Below are positions 8,458 to 16,543 of a stretch of DNA of 64,000 bases, one piece after another. Position numbers and translations under genes: made by a program. The stretch spans positions 1,116,001 through 1,180,000 of the forward strand of contig CAWIWF010000006.1 in assembly GCA_963839815.1 (NCBI GenBank). Direction: 5' to 3'. The notes beneath the pieces are model-generated. The model saw only the letters and a list, made by a program, of their open reading frames with translations, had not been told where the DNA came from and made no database searches. Origin of the DNA: JACVRM01 sp963839815. GTDB lineage: Bacteria > Actinomycetota > Thermoleophilia > Gaiellales > Gaiellaceae. Numbering within the stretch: position 1 is the stretch's first letter; each line of letters starts with the position of its first letter.

Positions 8458-8556
8458 TCCCTGGCGGAGGGCGGCTCCGCCGCCCGCAGCCACCACGCGG
8501 CCCCGGCGCGTGTGACCGACGAGGGGGCCCACGGGGGAAACCGGGTTTCCCCCGTG
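8458..8556 (-). repeat. dispersed dyad element, copy 2 (reverse orientation)
   Basis: The reverse-complement arrangement of copy 1. A hairpin GGGCGGctccGCCGCCC comes first, then the ACGCGGCCCCGGCGCGT segment, then the perfect 27-bp dyad at 8530-8556. It sits between serS and tRNA-Ser. The rest of the 8365-8720 gap holds only a small stem, TGTCCC/GGGACA, near 8595, and no gene. Confidence 0.85.
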
Positions 8557-8720
8557 AAGTGAGCGCCGCCGCAGCGCGGCGCGCGAGCGGTGTCCCCCGT
8601 TCGAGGGACACAGCCGGAGCGAATCTCGGCTATGACGTGCGATGCGGCAAGTCCGCAGAACACTCACCCGGCCGGAGGGCGCCCAGCGAGGCGCCTTCCG
8701 CCGTTCTGGAGCCGCTTTCG

Positions 8721-9951
8721 CTAGCCGGCGAGGCGTGCCGGCGCGCCGAGCTCGACCAGGCACTCCGGCACCGTGACCGTGCCGCCTTCGTCCTGGAAGT
8801 TCTCTATCACCGCGAGCATTGCCCGCGCGGTTGCGGCCGTTCCGTTGAGCGTGTGAACCGTCGCCGTGCCCTTGCCGGCCGGCCGGTAGCGCACCTCCAG
8901 GCGGTTCGCCTGGTAGTCGGTCGTGTTCGAGCAGGAGGTGATCTCGCGGTAGCGCTCCTGGGACGGGAACCACGCCTCGATGTCGAACTTTCGCGCTGCC
9001 GACGCACCGAGGTCGCCCACGGCGACGTCGACGACGCGGTAGGGGATCCCGAGCTCGCCGACGAGCTCTTCCTCGATCGCGAGCAGCCGCTCGTGCTCGT
9101 CGCGCGAATCGTCCGGGGCGATGTAGACGAACATCTCGACCTTGTCGAACTGGTGCACTCGGAACATCCCGCGCGTGTCCTTGCCGGCCGCGCCCGCTTC
9201 GCGGCGGAAGTTCGTCGAGTAGCCGGCATACCGGCGCGGCAGCTCCTCGAGGATCTCGCCCATGTGAAGGCCGGCGAGCGCGACCTCGGAGGTGCCGGTG
9301 AGGTAGAGGCCGTCGCGCTCGTCGAGGCGGTAGAGGTTCGACTCCTCGGTGGGGAGGAAGCCCGTGCCGTACATCGCGTCGCTCGCGCACGAGCACCGGC
9401 GGCAGCACCGGCTCGAATCCCTTGGCGACCAGCCGGTCGAGGGCCCAGCGGTACAGCGCCAGCTCCAGCAGCGCCACGTCGCCGCGCCGGTACGCGAAGC
9501 GCGAGCCCGAGAGCCGGGCGCCTCGCTCCATGTCGATCCCGTCGAACGATGCGGTCAGCTCGAGGTGATCCTTCGGCGTGAACGAGAACGTCGGCGGCTC
9601 GCCGACGCGGCGTAGCTCGACCGCGTCCTCCTCGGCGACGCCGTCAGGCGCCGCGGGATCGGGCAGGTTGGGGACGACGGCGAGCAGGGTGTCACGCTCC
9701 TCGCTCGCGCGCGTTTGCTCGTCTTCGAGGCGCGACAGCTCCTCTTTGCGGGCCCTGAGCTCCTCGAGCTGCTCGGGTGTGGGCTTGCCCTTGAGCTTGG
9801 CTGCGCCGCGCAGCTCGTCGATTCGACCCTGGGGTGCACGCCAGCGGGCGTCGGCGTCGAGCAGCCGGTCGAAGTCCTCCGCCGCGCCGCGTCGCTCGAG
9901 TGCAGTCCGGTAGAGGTCGGGATCGCTTCGGGCCGCGCGAACGTCGATCAT
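8721..9951 (-). CDS. serS: seryl-tRNA synthetase, interrupted by one frameshift
   Basis: Charges tRNA-Ser with serine using ATP. The N-terminal frame (from 9951, MIDVRAARSDPDLYRTAL) carries the coiled-coil tRNA-binding arm. The catalytic part (to 8721) carries class II motif 2 around STNFRREAGAAGKDTRG and motif 3 at NGTAATARAMLAVIENFQ. The two parts are in different frames. One extra base (T) at about 9379 on the + strand breaks a VLVRERAMYGTGFLP-type junction; removing it restores a full-length protein of about 409 residues. The gene should be essential, so a sequencing or assembly indel is likelier than a true pseudogene. tRNA-Ser is adjacent downstream. Confidence 0.88.
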
Positions 9952-10117
9952 CGCGGCATCGTAGAGCGCCGGCGGCCGGCGGCTCGCGACGTGCCACCGA
10001 GTGCGGCGAGGCTCGGTGGTTCGGCCAGTTCGCGGCTGTCAGCCACGAAGTCGCCGCGTCGGGGCGCCACTTCGCCGAGGCTGCTTGCGCAGAGAGTTGA
10101 GTCGTGCCGGCGTGCGG

Positions 10118-10510
10118 CTAGCCGCTCGTCGCCTCGACCACATAGGCCGCGACGTCGTTGATCTGCTCTTCGCTCAGCTCGTCCGAGAAGGAAGGCATGG
10201 CGCCCTTGCCGTTCGTGACACGGTCGACGACGAGCTCGTAGTCCGGCTTGGCATCATCGAGGCTCGGGCCGACGGCGCCGCTGGCGCCCGCATCCTCCAG
10301 CACGTGGCAGCTCCCGCAGCCCGCGCTGGAGAAGACCTCCTTGCCGGCCTCCGGGTCACCCTCGCTCGCCCCGGGCTCCTCGGTCGTCGTCGCCGTGGTC
10401 GTCGTCCCCACGACAGTCTCCGGCAGCGCCTGCTTGTCGTCTTCGCCGCCGCAACCCGCGACACCTACCACGAGGGCGGCGAGCAGCAGAGGAAGAAGGG
10501 CGCGGGGCAT
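10118..10510 (-). CDS. c-type cytochrome lipoprotein
   Basis: A 130-residue exported mono-haem cytochrome c. The signal peptide ends in a lipobox VAGC (Cys about residue 20), so the protein is probably lipid-anchored on the outer face of the membrane. A Thr/Glu-rich linker follows, then the haem motif CGSCH at about residues 65-69, and a distal Met in the MPSF loop. Typical small electron carrier, perhaps feeding a terminal oxidase. No oxidase genes are nearby. Confidence 0.85.
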   Translation of the reverse strand: MPRALLPLLLAALVVGVAGCGGEDDKQALPETVVGTTTTATTTEEPGASEGDPEAGKEVFSSAGCGSCHVLEDAGASGAVGPSLDDAKPDYELVVDRVTNGKGAMPSFSDELSEEQINDVAAYVVEATSG

Positions 10511-10612
10511 GGCTCGCGCGAGTGTAACGAACGGGCCTCCGCGAGGCCGGTGCGCACCTCGCCGCAGCTAGAATCAGCCTCGAATCCCTCTTCTGCAAGG
10601 AGCGCCCTCTCG

Positions 10613-11533
10613 ATGAAACGCAAGGCTTACGGTCGCGACACGGGTCTGTCGCTGCGCATGCTCTTCACGGGCAGCCTGCTGGCACTGCTCTACGTCGTCT
10701 TCGCCCTCGTCCTGATCCAGTTCTTCCAGGCCGGTTTCTGGCTCGGGCTCGTGATCATCGGGGCGATGGCGGTCTTCCAGTACTTCAGCTCGGCGAAGCT
10801 CGCGCTGCTCGCGTCGGGCGCGAAGGTCGTCGACCGGGAGCAGGCGCCGGCGCTGCACGACATGGTCGAGCGCCTCTGTGCAATGGCCGACCTGCCGAAG
10901 CCGAAGGTGGCGATCATCGAGTCGGACGTCCCGAACGCCTTTGCAACCGGTCGCAACCCCAAGAACGCCGCGGTTGCGATCACCACCGGCCTCTGGGAGC
11001 GACTCGACAAGCCGGAGGTCGAGGGGGTGGTCGCGCACGAGCTCTCGCACATCGCCAACCGCGACGTGCTGATCATGACGCTCGCCAGCTTCTTCGCCAT
11101 GCTCGCCGGGCTGATCACGCGGATGGCCATGTACGCGGGCATGTTCGGCGGCGACCGCGACCGCAACGGCCCGCCGATCTGGCTGATCGTGTTCGTGGTC
11201 TCGATCGTGACGTACTTCCTGAGCTACATCCTCATCCGCACGATCTCCCGCTACCGCGAGTACGCCGCCGACCGCGGCGCCGCCCTGATCACCGGCGCGC
11301 CCGAGAACCTGATGAGCGCCCTGCAGAAGATCGCGGGGCAGATGACGGCGATCCCCAAGCGCGACCTGCGCGAGGTCGAGTCGATGAACGCGTTCTTCAT
11401 CATCCCGACCAACCCGCACTTCAGCGCCCGCGACTCCTTCTCCGAGCTGTTCTCGACGCACCCGCCGCTCGAGAAGCGCCTGCGCAACCTGGCGAAGGTG
11501 GCACAGGACATGGGCCGCCCGGTCGACTTCTAG
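10613..11533 (+). CDS. htpX: membrane zinc metalloprotease HtpX
   Basis: A 306-residue M48-family protease that degrades damaged membrane proteins. Two N-terminal transmembrane segments lie at about residues 16-36 and 41-60. The zinc motif HELSH follows in GVVAHELSHIANRD at about residue 145, two further membrane segments come after it, and the third zinc ligand Glu is in YREYAADRGAA. The ATG at 10613 follows AAGGAG. A TAGAAT -10-like hexamer at 10569 precedes the gene, but no -35 is evident. pspAB starts 2 nt after the stop, so the two form an operon. Confidence 0.92.
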   Translation: MKRKAYGRDTGLSLRMLFTGSLLALLYVVFALVLIQFFQAGFWLGLVIIGAMAVFQYFSSAKLALLASGAKVVDREQAPALHDMVERLCAMADLPKPKVAIIESDVPNAFATGRNPKNAAVAITTGLWERLDKPEVEGVVAHELSHIANRDVLIMTLASFFAMLAGLITRMAMYAGMFGGDRDRNGPPIWLIVFVVSIVTYFLSYILIRTISRYREYAADRGAALITGAPENLMSALQKIAGQMTAIPKRDLREVESMNAFFIIPTNPHFSARDSFSELFSTHPPLEKRLRNLAKVAQDMGRPVDF

Positions 11534-11535
11534 GC

Positions 11536-12102
11536 TTGGGCCTCACCGACGTCCTGTTCGGCCGGCGCAAGCTCAAGCGTGCGTCGACCGACAAGCTGTT
11601 CGCGCTCGCGACGGCGCAGGTCACGCTGGACGTCCAGGTCGGCCTGCTACCGGCGGGCTCGGCAGGCGTCGTCTTCAAGTCGCTCTCGGCCGGCGACTTC
11701 GTGCGCGCCGAGAACGAGCTCGACGAGCTGCTGACAATCGCCGCACGCGACACCGGCTCGCGGGTCGAGCGCAAGGAGGACGAGCTCGGCTTCGACTGGA
11801 TCGTCGTCCGCGACAACGACTTCGAGGACCTGATCGCCACCGTGCACCTGATCGGCACGGAACTGCAGGCGCGGGGCTTCGGCGACCGGCTGCTGGCGGC
11901 CGTCTTCAGGTTCCGGGGTGGGGAGCATCCGCTCTACCTGATCTACGGCTACAAGCGCTCGGCGTTCTGGCCGTTCGTCCCTACCGGGGACAAGGAGCGC
12001 GACAACCCCCGTGAGCTCGAGCTTCAGGCCAAGCTCGACGGCGAGCTGCCGTTCGAGCCGGACACATCGCGCTGGTTCGCACTCTTTGACGCTCCGCTCT
12101 AG
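11536..12102 (+). CDS. PspA-associated protein PspAB
   Basis: A 188-residue soluble protein starting MGLTDVLFGRRKLKRA, with LDVQVGLLPAGSAGVVFKSL, RFRGGEHPLYLIYGYKR and FALFDAPL. This matches the actinobacterial PspAB family, which accompanies HtpX and PspA in envelope-stress loci. The biochemical role is unknown. TTG start 2 nt after the htpX stop. The convergent pspA-pspAA genes lie just beyond, so the whole module is an htpX-pspAB / pspA-pspAA stress cluster. Confidence 0.8.
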   Translation: MGLTDVLFGRRKLKRASTDKLFALATAQVTLDVQVGLLPAGSAGVVFKSLSAGDFVRAENELDELLTIAARDTGSRVERKEDELGFDWIVVRDNDFEDLIATVHLIGTELQARGFGDRLLAAVFRFRGGEHPLYLIYGYKRSAFWPFVPTGDKERDNPRELELQAKLDGELPFEPDTSRWFALFDAPL

Positions 12103-12129
12103 CCGCTGGCGCGGCTAGTCGCTTCGCTT

Positions 12130-12229
12130 CACGGGGGAAACCCGGTTTCCCCCGTGTGCCCCCTCGTTCGAGTGACGCGCCGGGGCCGCGCTGTGACTGC
12201 GCGGGGCGAAGCCCCGCTCCGTCGGACGG
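12130..12229 (+). repeat. dispersed dyad element, copy 3
   Basis: A perfect 27-bp dyad at 12130-12156, 27 nt past the pspAB stop. The conserved tail ACGCGCCGGGGCCGCGC follows, then a second hairpin GCGGGGCgaaGCCCCGC. It faces copy 4 in the same 280-bp convergent gap. Confidence 0.87.
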
Positions 12230-12260
12230 TGGCTGTCGAGTAGCGCGCTGGACTGTCGGG

Positions 12261-12367
12261 CCCTCCGTTCTCCAGCGGAGGCGGGCCCTGCCCGCCGCAG
12301 CTACGGCGCGGCCCCGGCGCGGGTGATCGACGAGGGGGCCCGTGGGGGAAGCCGGGCTTCCCCCACG
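12261..12367 (-). repeat. dispersed dyad element, copy 4 (reverse, stem-covarying)
   Basis: Reverse-orientation copy. The second hairpin GGCGGGccctGCCCGCC comes first, then GCGCGGCCCCGGCGCGG, then the dyad at 12341-12367. Its arms read CGTGGGGGAAGCC / GGCTTCCCCCACG: positions that differ from the consensus differ on both arms, preserving pairing. The dyad ends 17 nt past the stop of the leftward pspAA gene. Confidence 0.85.
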
Positions 12368-12384
12368 CGAGCGAGCCGGCGCCG

Positions 12385-12684
12385 CTAGGCGCCGCGAGCG
12401 GGGAGGTCGGGGATGAGGCCGTCGTCCGAGAAGAGGGCGCGGGTCTCCTCGAGCGTCAGGTCGGGCGGCGGGATGACGAGGTCTGAGGGGGAGAGGTCCT
12501 CGTCGGGGAGCCGCCTGCCATCGCCCTCGACCAGCTTCGCCATCTGCGCGAGGACGCCGTCGAGCTCCTGCTCGTCGTCGCGCTCGAGTGCCGCCATCGC
12601 CTGGTCGTCCATCGTGTTCAGCCGGGCGACGAGGTCGTCGGACACCTCGTACTGGCCGCCGCCGCCCATCAGCCGGACGATCAC
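12385..12684 (-). CDS. PspA-associated protein PspAA
   Basis: A 99-residue acidic protein starting VIVRLMGGGGQYEVSDDL, the signature of the actinobacterial PspAA family, with a C-terminal PPPDLTLEETRALFSDDGL tail. It is thought to work with PspA in the envelope-stress response, but no enzymatic role is known. Its GTG overlaps the TGA of pspA (GTGA), which fixes the start. Confidence 0.82.
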   Translation of the reverse strand: MIVRLMGGGGQYEVSDDLVARLNTMDDQAMAALERDDEQELDGVLAQMAKLVEGDGRRLPDEDLSPSDLVIPPPDLTLEETRALFSDDGLIPDLPARGA

Positions 12685-13412
12685 TGCTCCAGCTCCTTCT
12701 TGCCGCCGCCCGCGCCGAGCTCGGCCTTCATCTTCGCCAGCTCCTGGTCGACCTGGGACTGCGAGGACAGCTGCGCCAGCTCCCGGTCGAGCTGCGTCTG
12801 GCCGCCGGAGGTGAAGTCCTCGAGCGTGCCCGCTTCGATCAGCTCGTCCACCGCCGCCGCGCGGGCCGTCATCTGCTCGGTCTTGTCCTTGGCGCGCTGG
12901 ATGGCGAGACCCGTGTCTGCCATCTGCTCGCCGATCCCGGTCGCCGCCTCGCCGATCCGGACCTGGGCTTCCGCGGCCGAGTACTGCGCCTTGATGACTT
13001 CCTTCTGCGAGCGGAAGGACTCGATCTTGGCCGACAGCTGCTTCTCGCTCGCGACGAGCTTCTCCTGTTGCGCTTCCAGCTGAGCGACCTGCTGGTCGAG
13101 CCCCTGGAGCTGCTGCTGGGCGGCGCTCTTGCGCTCGAGAGCCGCGCGCGCGAGATCCTCGCGATCTGCGGCGAGCGCCTGCCGCGCCTGCTCGTCGAGC
13201 TTCACCAGGCTCTGCTCGAGCTGGCTCGACTGCAGCTGCAGCCGCTTCTTCGAGGTGACGACGTCCGCGACGCCGCGCTTGACGTTCTGGAGCAGCTCGA
13301 GCTGCTTCTCGTACGAGTAGTCGAGCGTCTCCGCCGGATCTTCGGCGCGGTCGAGCAGCTTCGAGAATTTCGCCTTGATCACGGTCGCGGCCCTGGACAT
13401 CAACCCCGGCAT
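12681..13412 (-). CDS. pspA: phage shock protein A homologue (PspA/IM30)
   Basis: A 243-residue, almost entirely coiled-coil protein. The start MPGLMSRAATVIKAKFSKLLD is an amphipathic membrane-binding helix. A YSYEKQLELLQNVKRGVADV segment and long Gln/Glu/Lys-rich helices follow. PspA-family proteins assemble on the inner face of the membrane to maintain it under stress. The ATG at 13412 has GGGAGGACGC directly upstream. It overlaps pspAA by 4 nt. Confidence 0.9.
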   Translation of the reverse strand: MPGLMSRAATVIKAKFSKLLDRAEDPAETLDYSYEKQLELLQNVKRGVADVVTSKKRLQLQSSQLEQSLVKLDEQARQALAADREDLARAALERKSAAQQQLQGLDQQVAQLEAQQEKLVASEKQLSAKIESFRSQKEVIKAQYSAAEAQVRIGEAATGIGEQMADTGLAIQRAKDKTEQMTARAAAVDELIEAGTLEDFTSGGQTQLDRELAQLSSQSQVDQELAKMKAELGAGGGKKELEQ

Positions 13413-13451
13413 GCGTCCTCCCTGGTCGTGAGCTGTCTAGCCTAGTCCCGG

Positions 13452-14121
13452 ATGCTGGTCGAGCGAAGCATGCACCCCCGGTACCTGTCGAACGCCTACG
13501 TCGTCGCTGACGAGCGAGGGCGGAACGGCGCTGTTCGTCGACTCGGGGGCGCCTGTGGAGCCGCTGGTGGAGGCGGTCGAGCGCTGGCGCGTGACGCCAC
13601 GGGCACTGCTGCGCACGCACGGGCATCACGACCACGTCGAGCACGAGGAGGAGCTCTGCAGCCGCTTCGGCATCGAGGTCGTCACCGGGCCGACCGAGGC
13701 GGGAGGCCTGCGCGTCGAGGCGCTGCCCACGCCCGGGCACGCCGACGACCACGTCGTCTTCGTCGTCAACGGCGAGGCGTGCTTCTCGGGCGACCTGCTC
13801 TTCCGCGATGCCGTCGGCGGCGGCGATGCTGCGACCGTGCAGCGCTCGGTGATGGAGCGGGTGATGCCGCTGGCCCACGAGATCCGCGTGCTGCCGGGGC
13901 ACACGGACGAGACCACGATCGGCCGCGAGTGGGAGCAGAACCCGTTCGTCCGGTACTGGCGCGGCGCCGCGGGCCCGCTCGACGAGCCCTGCCGGGTCGG
14001 GGGAGACAGCGCGACGCTGCTCGTCTGGTCGCCCGACTACGACGGCAACGGCAAGGCGCTCGTGCGGCTGGCCGACGGCCGCGAGGCAATCGTCGGCGGC
14101 TCCCGCATCCAGCGGGACTGA
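13452..14121 (+). CDS. MBL-fold metallohydrolase, one frameshift near the start
   Basis: A metallo-beta-lactamase-fold hydrolase resembling glyoxalase II-type proteins. The zinc motif HGHHDHVEHEEEL, the PTPGHADDH motif, the GDLLFRDAVGG strand and the LPGHTDETTIG His are all present. The first 20 residues (MLVERSMHPRYLSNAYVVAD) are in one frame and the rest in another. Reading the GGG at 13518-13520 as GG joins them into DERGGTALFVDSGAPVEP, giving about 222 residues. Probably an indel error. The substrate is unknown, likely a thioester or similar metabolite. Confidence 0.78.
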
Positions 14122-14185
14122 CCCAGGCGGACACGGCTCCTTCGGCCATCTTGCCGGGCGCCCGCCTGGGTAGCACACTCGACCC

Positions 14186-14329
14186 GTGGACGGCACCGCG
14201 GAACCGCTGGTGTACCGCGCCGAGGTGCTGGCTATTCTCGGTGCTATGGCCGACCTCGTCGTCGAGACCCGCCGGATCCGCGAGTTCCTCGAGGAGTCAG
14301 ATGGAGAAGAAGAGGCAGAAGAGAACTAG
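14186..14329 (+). CDS. small acidic protein (47 aa)
   Basis: GTG-started frame: MDGTAEPLVYRAEVLAILG, a helical middle AMADLVVETRRIREFLEE, and an acidic tail EEEAEEN. The amphipathic helix and codon use look like a real small protein. Its last 29 nt overlap the next small frame in another phase. Function unknown. Confidence 0.45.
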   Translation: MDGTAEPLVYRAEVLAILGAMADLVVETRRIREFLEESDGEEEAEEN

Positions 14330-14457
14330 ACGGGAGATCAGCGAGCAGGCCCGGGCCAACGCCGAGAATTCGCCGATCGTCCGTGAGCTCCGCGAGCTGT
14401 ACGCGCGCGGCAAGGCCGAGCGAGGAGCGCCGCCGCCAGGACGCGTCCGCGCGCTAG
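14301..14457 (+). CDS. small basic helical protein, 3' end uncertain
   Basis: ATG at 14301 with GAGGAG just upstream. The frame reads MEKKRQKRTRREISEQARAN and continues with a helix ending near ELYARGKAERG. The frame then runs on into the next gene without a stop. A TAG at 14455 is one phase off, so I suspect an indel around 14430-14445 and a true product of about 50 residues. It overlaps the preceding acidic small frame. Function unknown. Confidence 0.35.
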
Positions 14458-14487
14458 GACCGCCGACCGGCCCTCTACAGTGCCGCC

Positions 14488-15565
14488 GTGCTCCGGCTCG
14501 CGCCGCTCGCGCTCCTGACGTTCCTCGTCCTCGGTGCCGCCCACGGGTCTGCACAGGCGCCGGAGCCGAGCCGTCGTCGCCCGCTCGTTCGTCGCCGATA
14601 TCGGCGGAACTGCCGGCAAGGCCACCTTCGCCTGGCGCGGTGCCGAGTGGATCGCCTACCGGCCGGCACCCGGCGTGGACGGGCAGCCCGTAGTCCAGGT
14701 CGGCGGGCTGACGCTCCTCGGTCTCTTCCCGCCGCCTGAGCGGGGCATCGGAGGCATCCAGCGGCGGACGTTCGCCGCGCGTCCCGATGCCTACTCGTTC
14801 GTCGGGGCGCGCTTCGGCGAGCCGGTCGACGTGATCCTCGGCCGCGCCCGCGCGGGGAAGCTCAAGCTGAAGGCGGCGAGACAGGGCGGCCGCCGTGCGC
14901 TCCACGCACGCATCGCGCTGCCGCCGAACGAGTGCGCCGGCCTGCCTCGCGGCACAGCCGCAGTCTGGCTCGACCGGGCGACTCTGCTGCCTCTGCGCAT
15001 CGACTGGCGTCGCGGGCCGCAGGTCGACGAGACGGTCACGCTGCGCTACCGCCTGCTCAACCGGCCGGTGGCGCGGTCGCACTTCCGTCGTCCCGCGCTC
15101 GGACGCAGACCGTTTCGCATCGACCAGGGATTCCGCCGCTCCTCTCCGCAGGCGGCGGACGCAAAGGTGTCCTATCCGGCCATGCTGCCGGCGCAGGTGC
15201 CGGCCGGCTTCCGGCTGACGACGAGCGGCTGGGCGCCACGCTCAGGGATCACTGGCCCCGAGGGCTCCAACCCACGCTCGCGCCAGCTCTTCGCGGCTGT
15301 CTACCGGCGCGGCTGGGAGCGGATCGACGTGACACAGCGCCTCGCCGGTGGGCGGGACTGGCTCAACGACCCCTTCGGGTTCGAGTGCGGCGCGCTCTCC
15401 ACGCAGACGGTCTCCATCGGCGGCACGCGCGCCACCTACGGCGAGGGGCCGGAGATCGTGCCTCACCTGTACTGGCGCAGGGGCAATGTCCTCTATACGG
15501 TGAGCGGGCCCTTCGCCCGGGCGACCCTCGTCGAGATCGCGGCGTCGCTCGAGCCGGTGAGCTGA
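14488..15565 (+). CDS. secreted LolA-like protein with DUF4367-like C-terminus, one frameshift
   Basis: The signal peptide MLRLAPLALLTFLVLGAAHG starts at GTG 14488. The mature part is in another phase from about 14570; removing one C in CCGAGCCGTC joins AQAPEPS to VVARSFVADIGG. The middle resembles the LolA/LppX-type beta-barrel found in outer-envelope or anti-sigma sensor proteins. The C-terminal 90 residues (IDVTQRLAGG ... GNVLYTVSG ... LVEIAASLEPV) resemble DUF4367, a domain of extracellular regulators. It probably binds a hydrophobic ligand outside the membrane (inference). The stop overlaps the next ATG by one base. Confidence 0.65.
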
Positions 15566-16206
15566 TGGCCTTCATCGTCCCGGACGAGATCGAGCAGTAC
15601 GCAGCGGCGCACACGACGCCGCCGGGCGAGCTGCTGAGCGCACTCGCCGACGAGACGAGGTCGACGCTGGAGTGCCCGGGGATGCTGACGGGCACGATCG
15701 AGGGGCGCTTCCTCGAGCTGCTCGTGTTCGGCACGGGGGCGCGACGAGTCCTCGAGATCGGCACCTACTCCGGCTACTCGTCGATCTCGATGGCGGCCGG
15801 CCTGCCCTCGGGCGGTCACATCGACACGTGCGAGATCAGCGAGCGGCACGCAGCCGTCGCCCGTCGCTACATCGAGCAAGCCGGCTACGCAGACCGCATC
15901 ACCGTCCACGTCGGTCCCGCGCTCGAGACGATCGCCGGGCTCGACGGCGACTTCGACCTGGTCTTCATCGACGCGGACAAGGAGAACTACCTCAACTACT
16001 ACGACGCGGTACTGCCGCGGCTCTCGGAGCGAGGACTGATCGCGGCCGACAACACGCTCTGGAGCGGCAGCGTGCTCGACGAGGCCGACACCTCGGAGTC
16101 GACGCGCGCGATCAAGGCGTTCAACGACCGCGTCGTAGCCGACGAGCGGGTCGTCTGCGTGCAGTTGACGATCCGTGACGGCGTCACCCTGATCCGCCGC
16201 TCGTGA
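15565..16206 (+). CDS. class I SAM-dependent O-methyltransferase
   Basis: A 213-residue catechol/caffeoyl-CoA-type O-methyltransferase (Methyltransf_3). The SAM-binding loop is VLEIGTYSGYSSISMA at about residue 62, CEISERHAAVARRYIEQAG is the acidic motif, and the metal-binding DLVFIDADKENY and ADNTLWSG motifs are intact. It transfers methyl groups to vicinal hydroxyls with a divalent cation. The acceptor is unknown. It is coupled to the upstream secreted-protein gene by a TGATG junction. Confidence 0.88.
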   Translation: MAFIVPDEIEQYAAAHTTPPGELLSALADETRSTLECPGMLTGTIEGRFLELLVFGTGARRVLEIGTYSGYSSISMAAGLPSGGHIDTCEISERHAAVARRYIEQAGYADRITVHVGPALETIAGLDGDFDLVFIDADKENYLNYYDAVLPRLSERGLIAADNTLWSGSVLDEADTSESTRAIKAFNDRVVADERVVCVQLTIRDGVTLIRRS

Positions 16207-16232
16207 CGAGGCTGTGCCTCGTCGACTCGCTC

Positions 16233-16331
16233 CACGGGGGAAACCCGGTTTCCCCCGTGTGCCCCCTCGCCAGCTAGACGCGCCGGAGCCGCGCTGTGGC
16301 TACGGCGGGCCAAGCGCGCCTTCGCCGGACA
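16233..16331 (+). repeat. dispersed dyad element, copy 5
   Basis: A perfect 27-bp dyad at 16233-16259, 26 nt past the O-methyltransferase stop. The ACGCGCCGGAGCCGCGC tail follows, then a weaker second stem around GGCGGGCcaaGCGCGCC. It lies in a 337-bp convergent gap that also holds the palindrome at 16489. Confidence 0.85.
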
Positions 16332-16488
16332 GCTGCAGCCCTGTCCACAGGCGAGCGGAACGCGGGGGCGAGTACCCGAGACCGGGCAGGCGCGCCCTCC
16401 CCGCGACTGTCATGTAAAGCCGGGAGGAGCTCCTCGCGACAGAGGACTATCCGCGCAGCGCAGGCGGCTGAGGCCCGGCGCCCTCTTG

Positions 16489-16505
16489 ACATGGACTGTC
16501 CATGT
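16489..16505. promoter_or_regulatory. perfect 17-bp palindrome, possible operator
   Basis: ACATGGAC-T-GTCCATGT is a perfect dyad with a one-base centre, too tight to form a terminator. A TTGACA hexamer overlaps its left edge, but no properly spaced -10 follows. A related, less symmetric string, GACTGTCATGTAAAG, occurs about 90 bp to the left. The site lies in a convergent gap, so its target is unclear. Confidence 0.4.
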
Positions 16506-16543
16506 AAAGACGCGCCGCTCCGCGAGCCAGCGGCGGGCCGACT

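Noticed and set aside
4700..12400. Mobile element around the dyad copies
   Set aside because: No transposase, integrase, target-site duplication or tRNA-associated att site was seen; the element is small and REP-like.
14932..15564. In-frame upstream extension of the O-methyltransferase
   Set aside because: The extension is an Arg/Ala-rich shadow of the preceding gene; the methyltransferase starts naturally at the TGATG junction.
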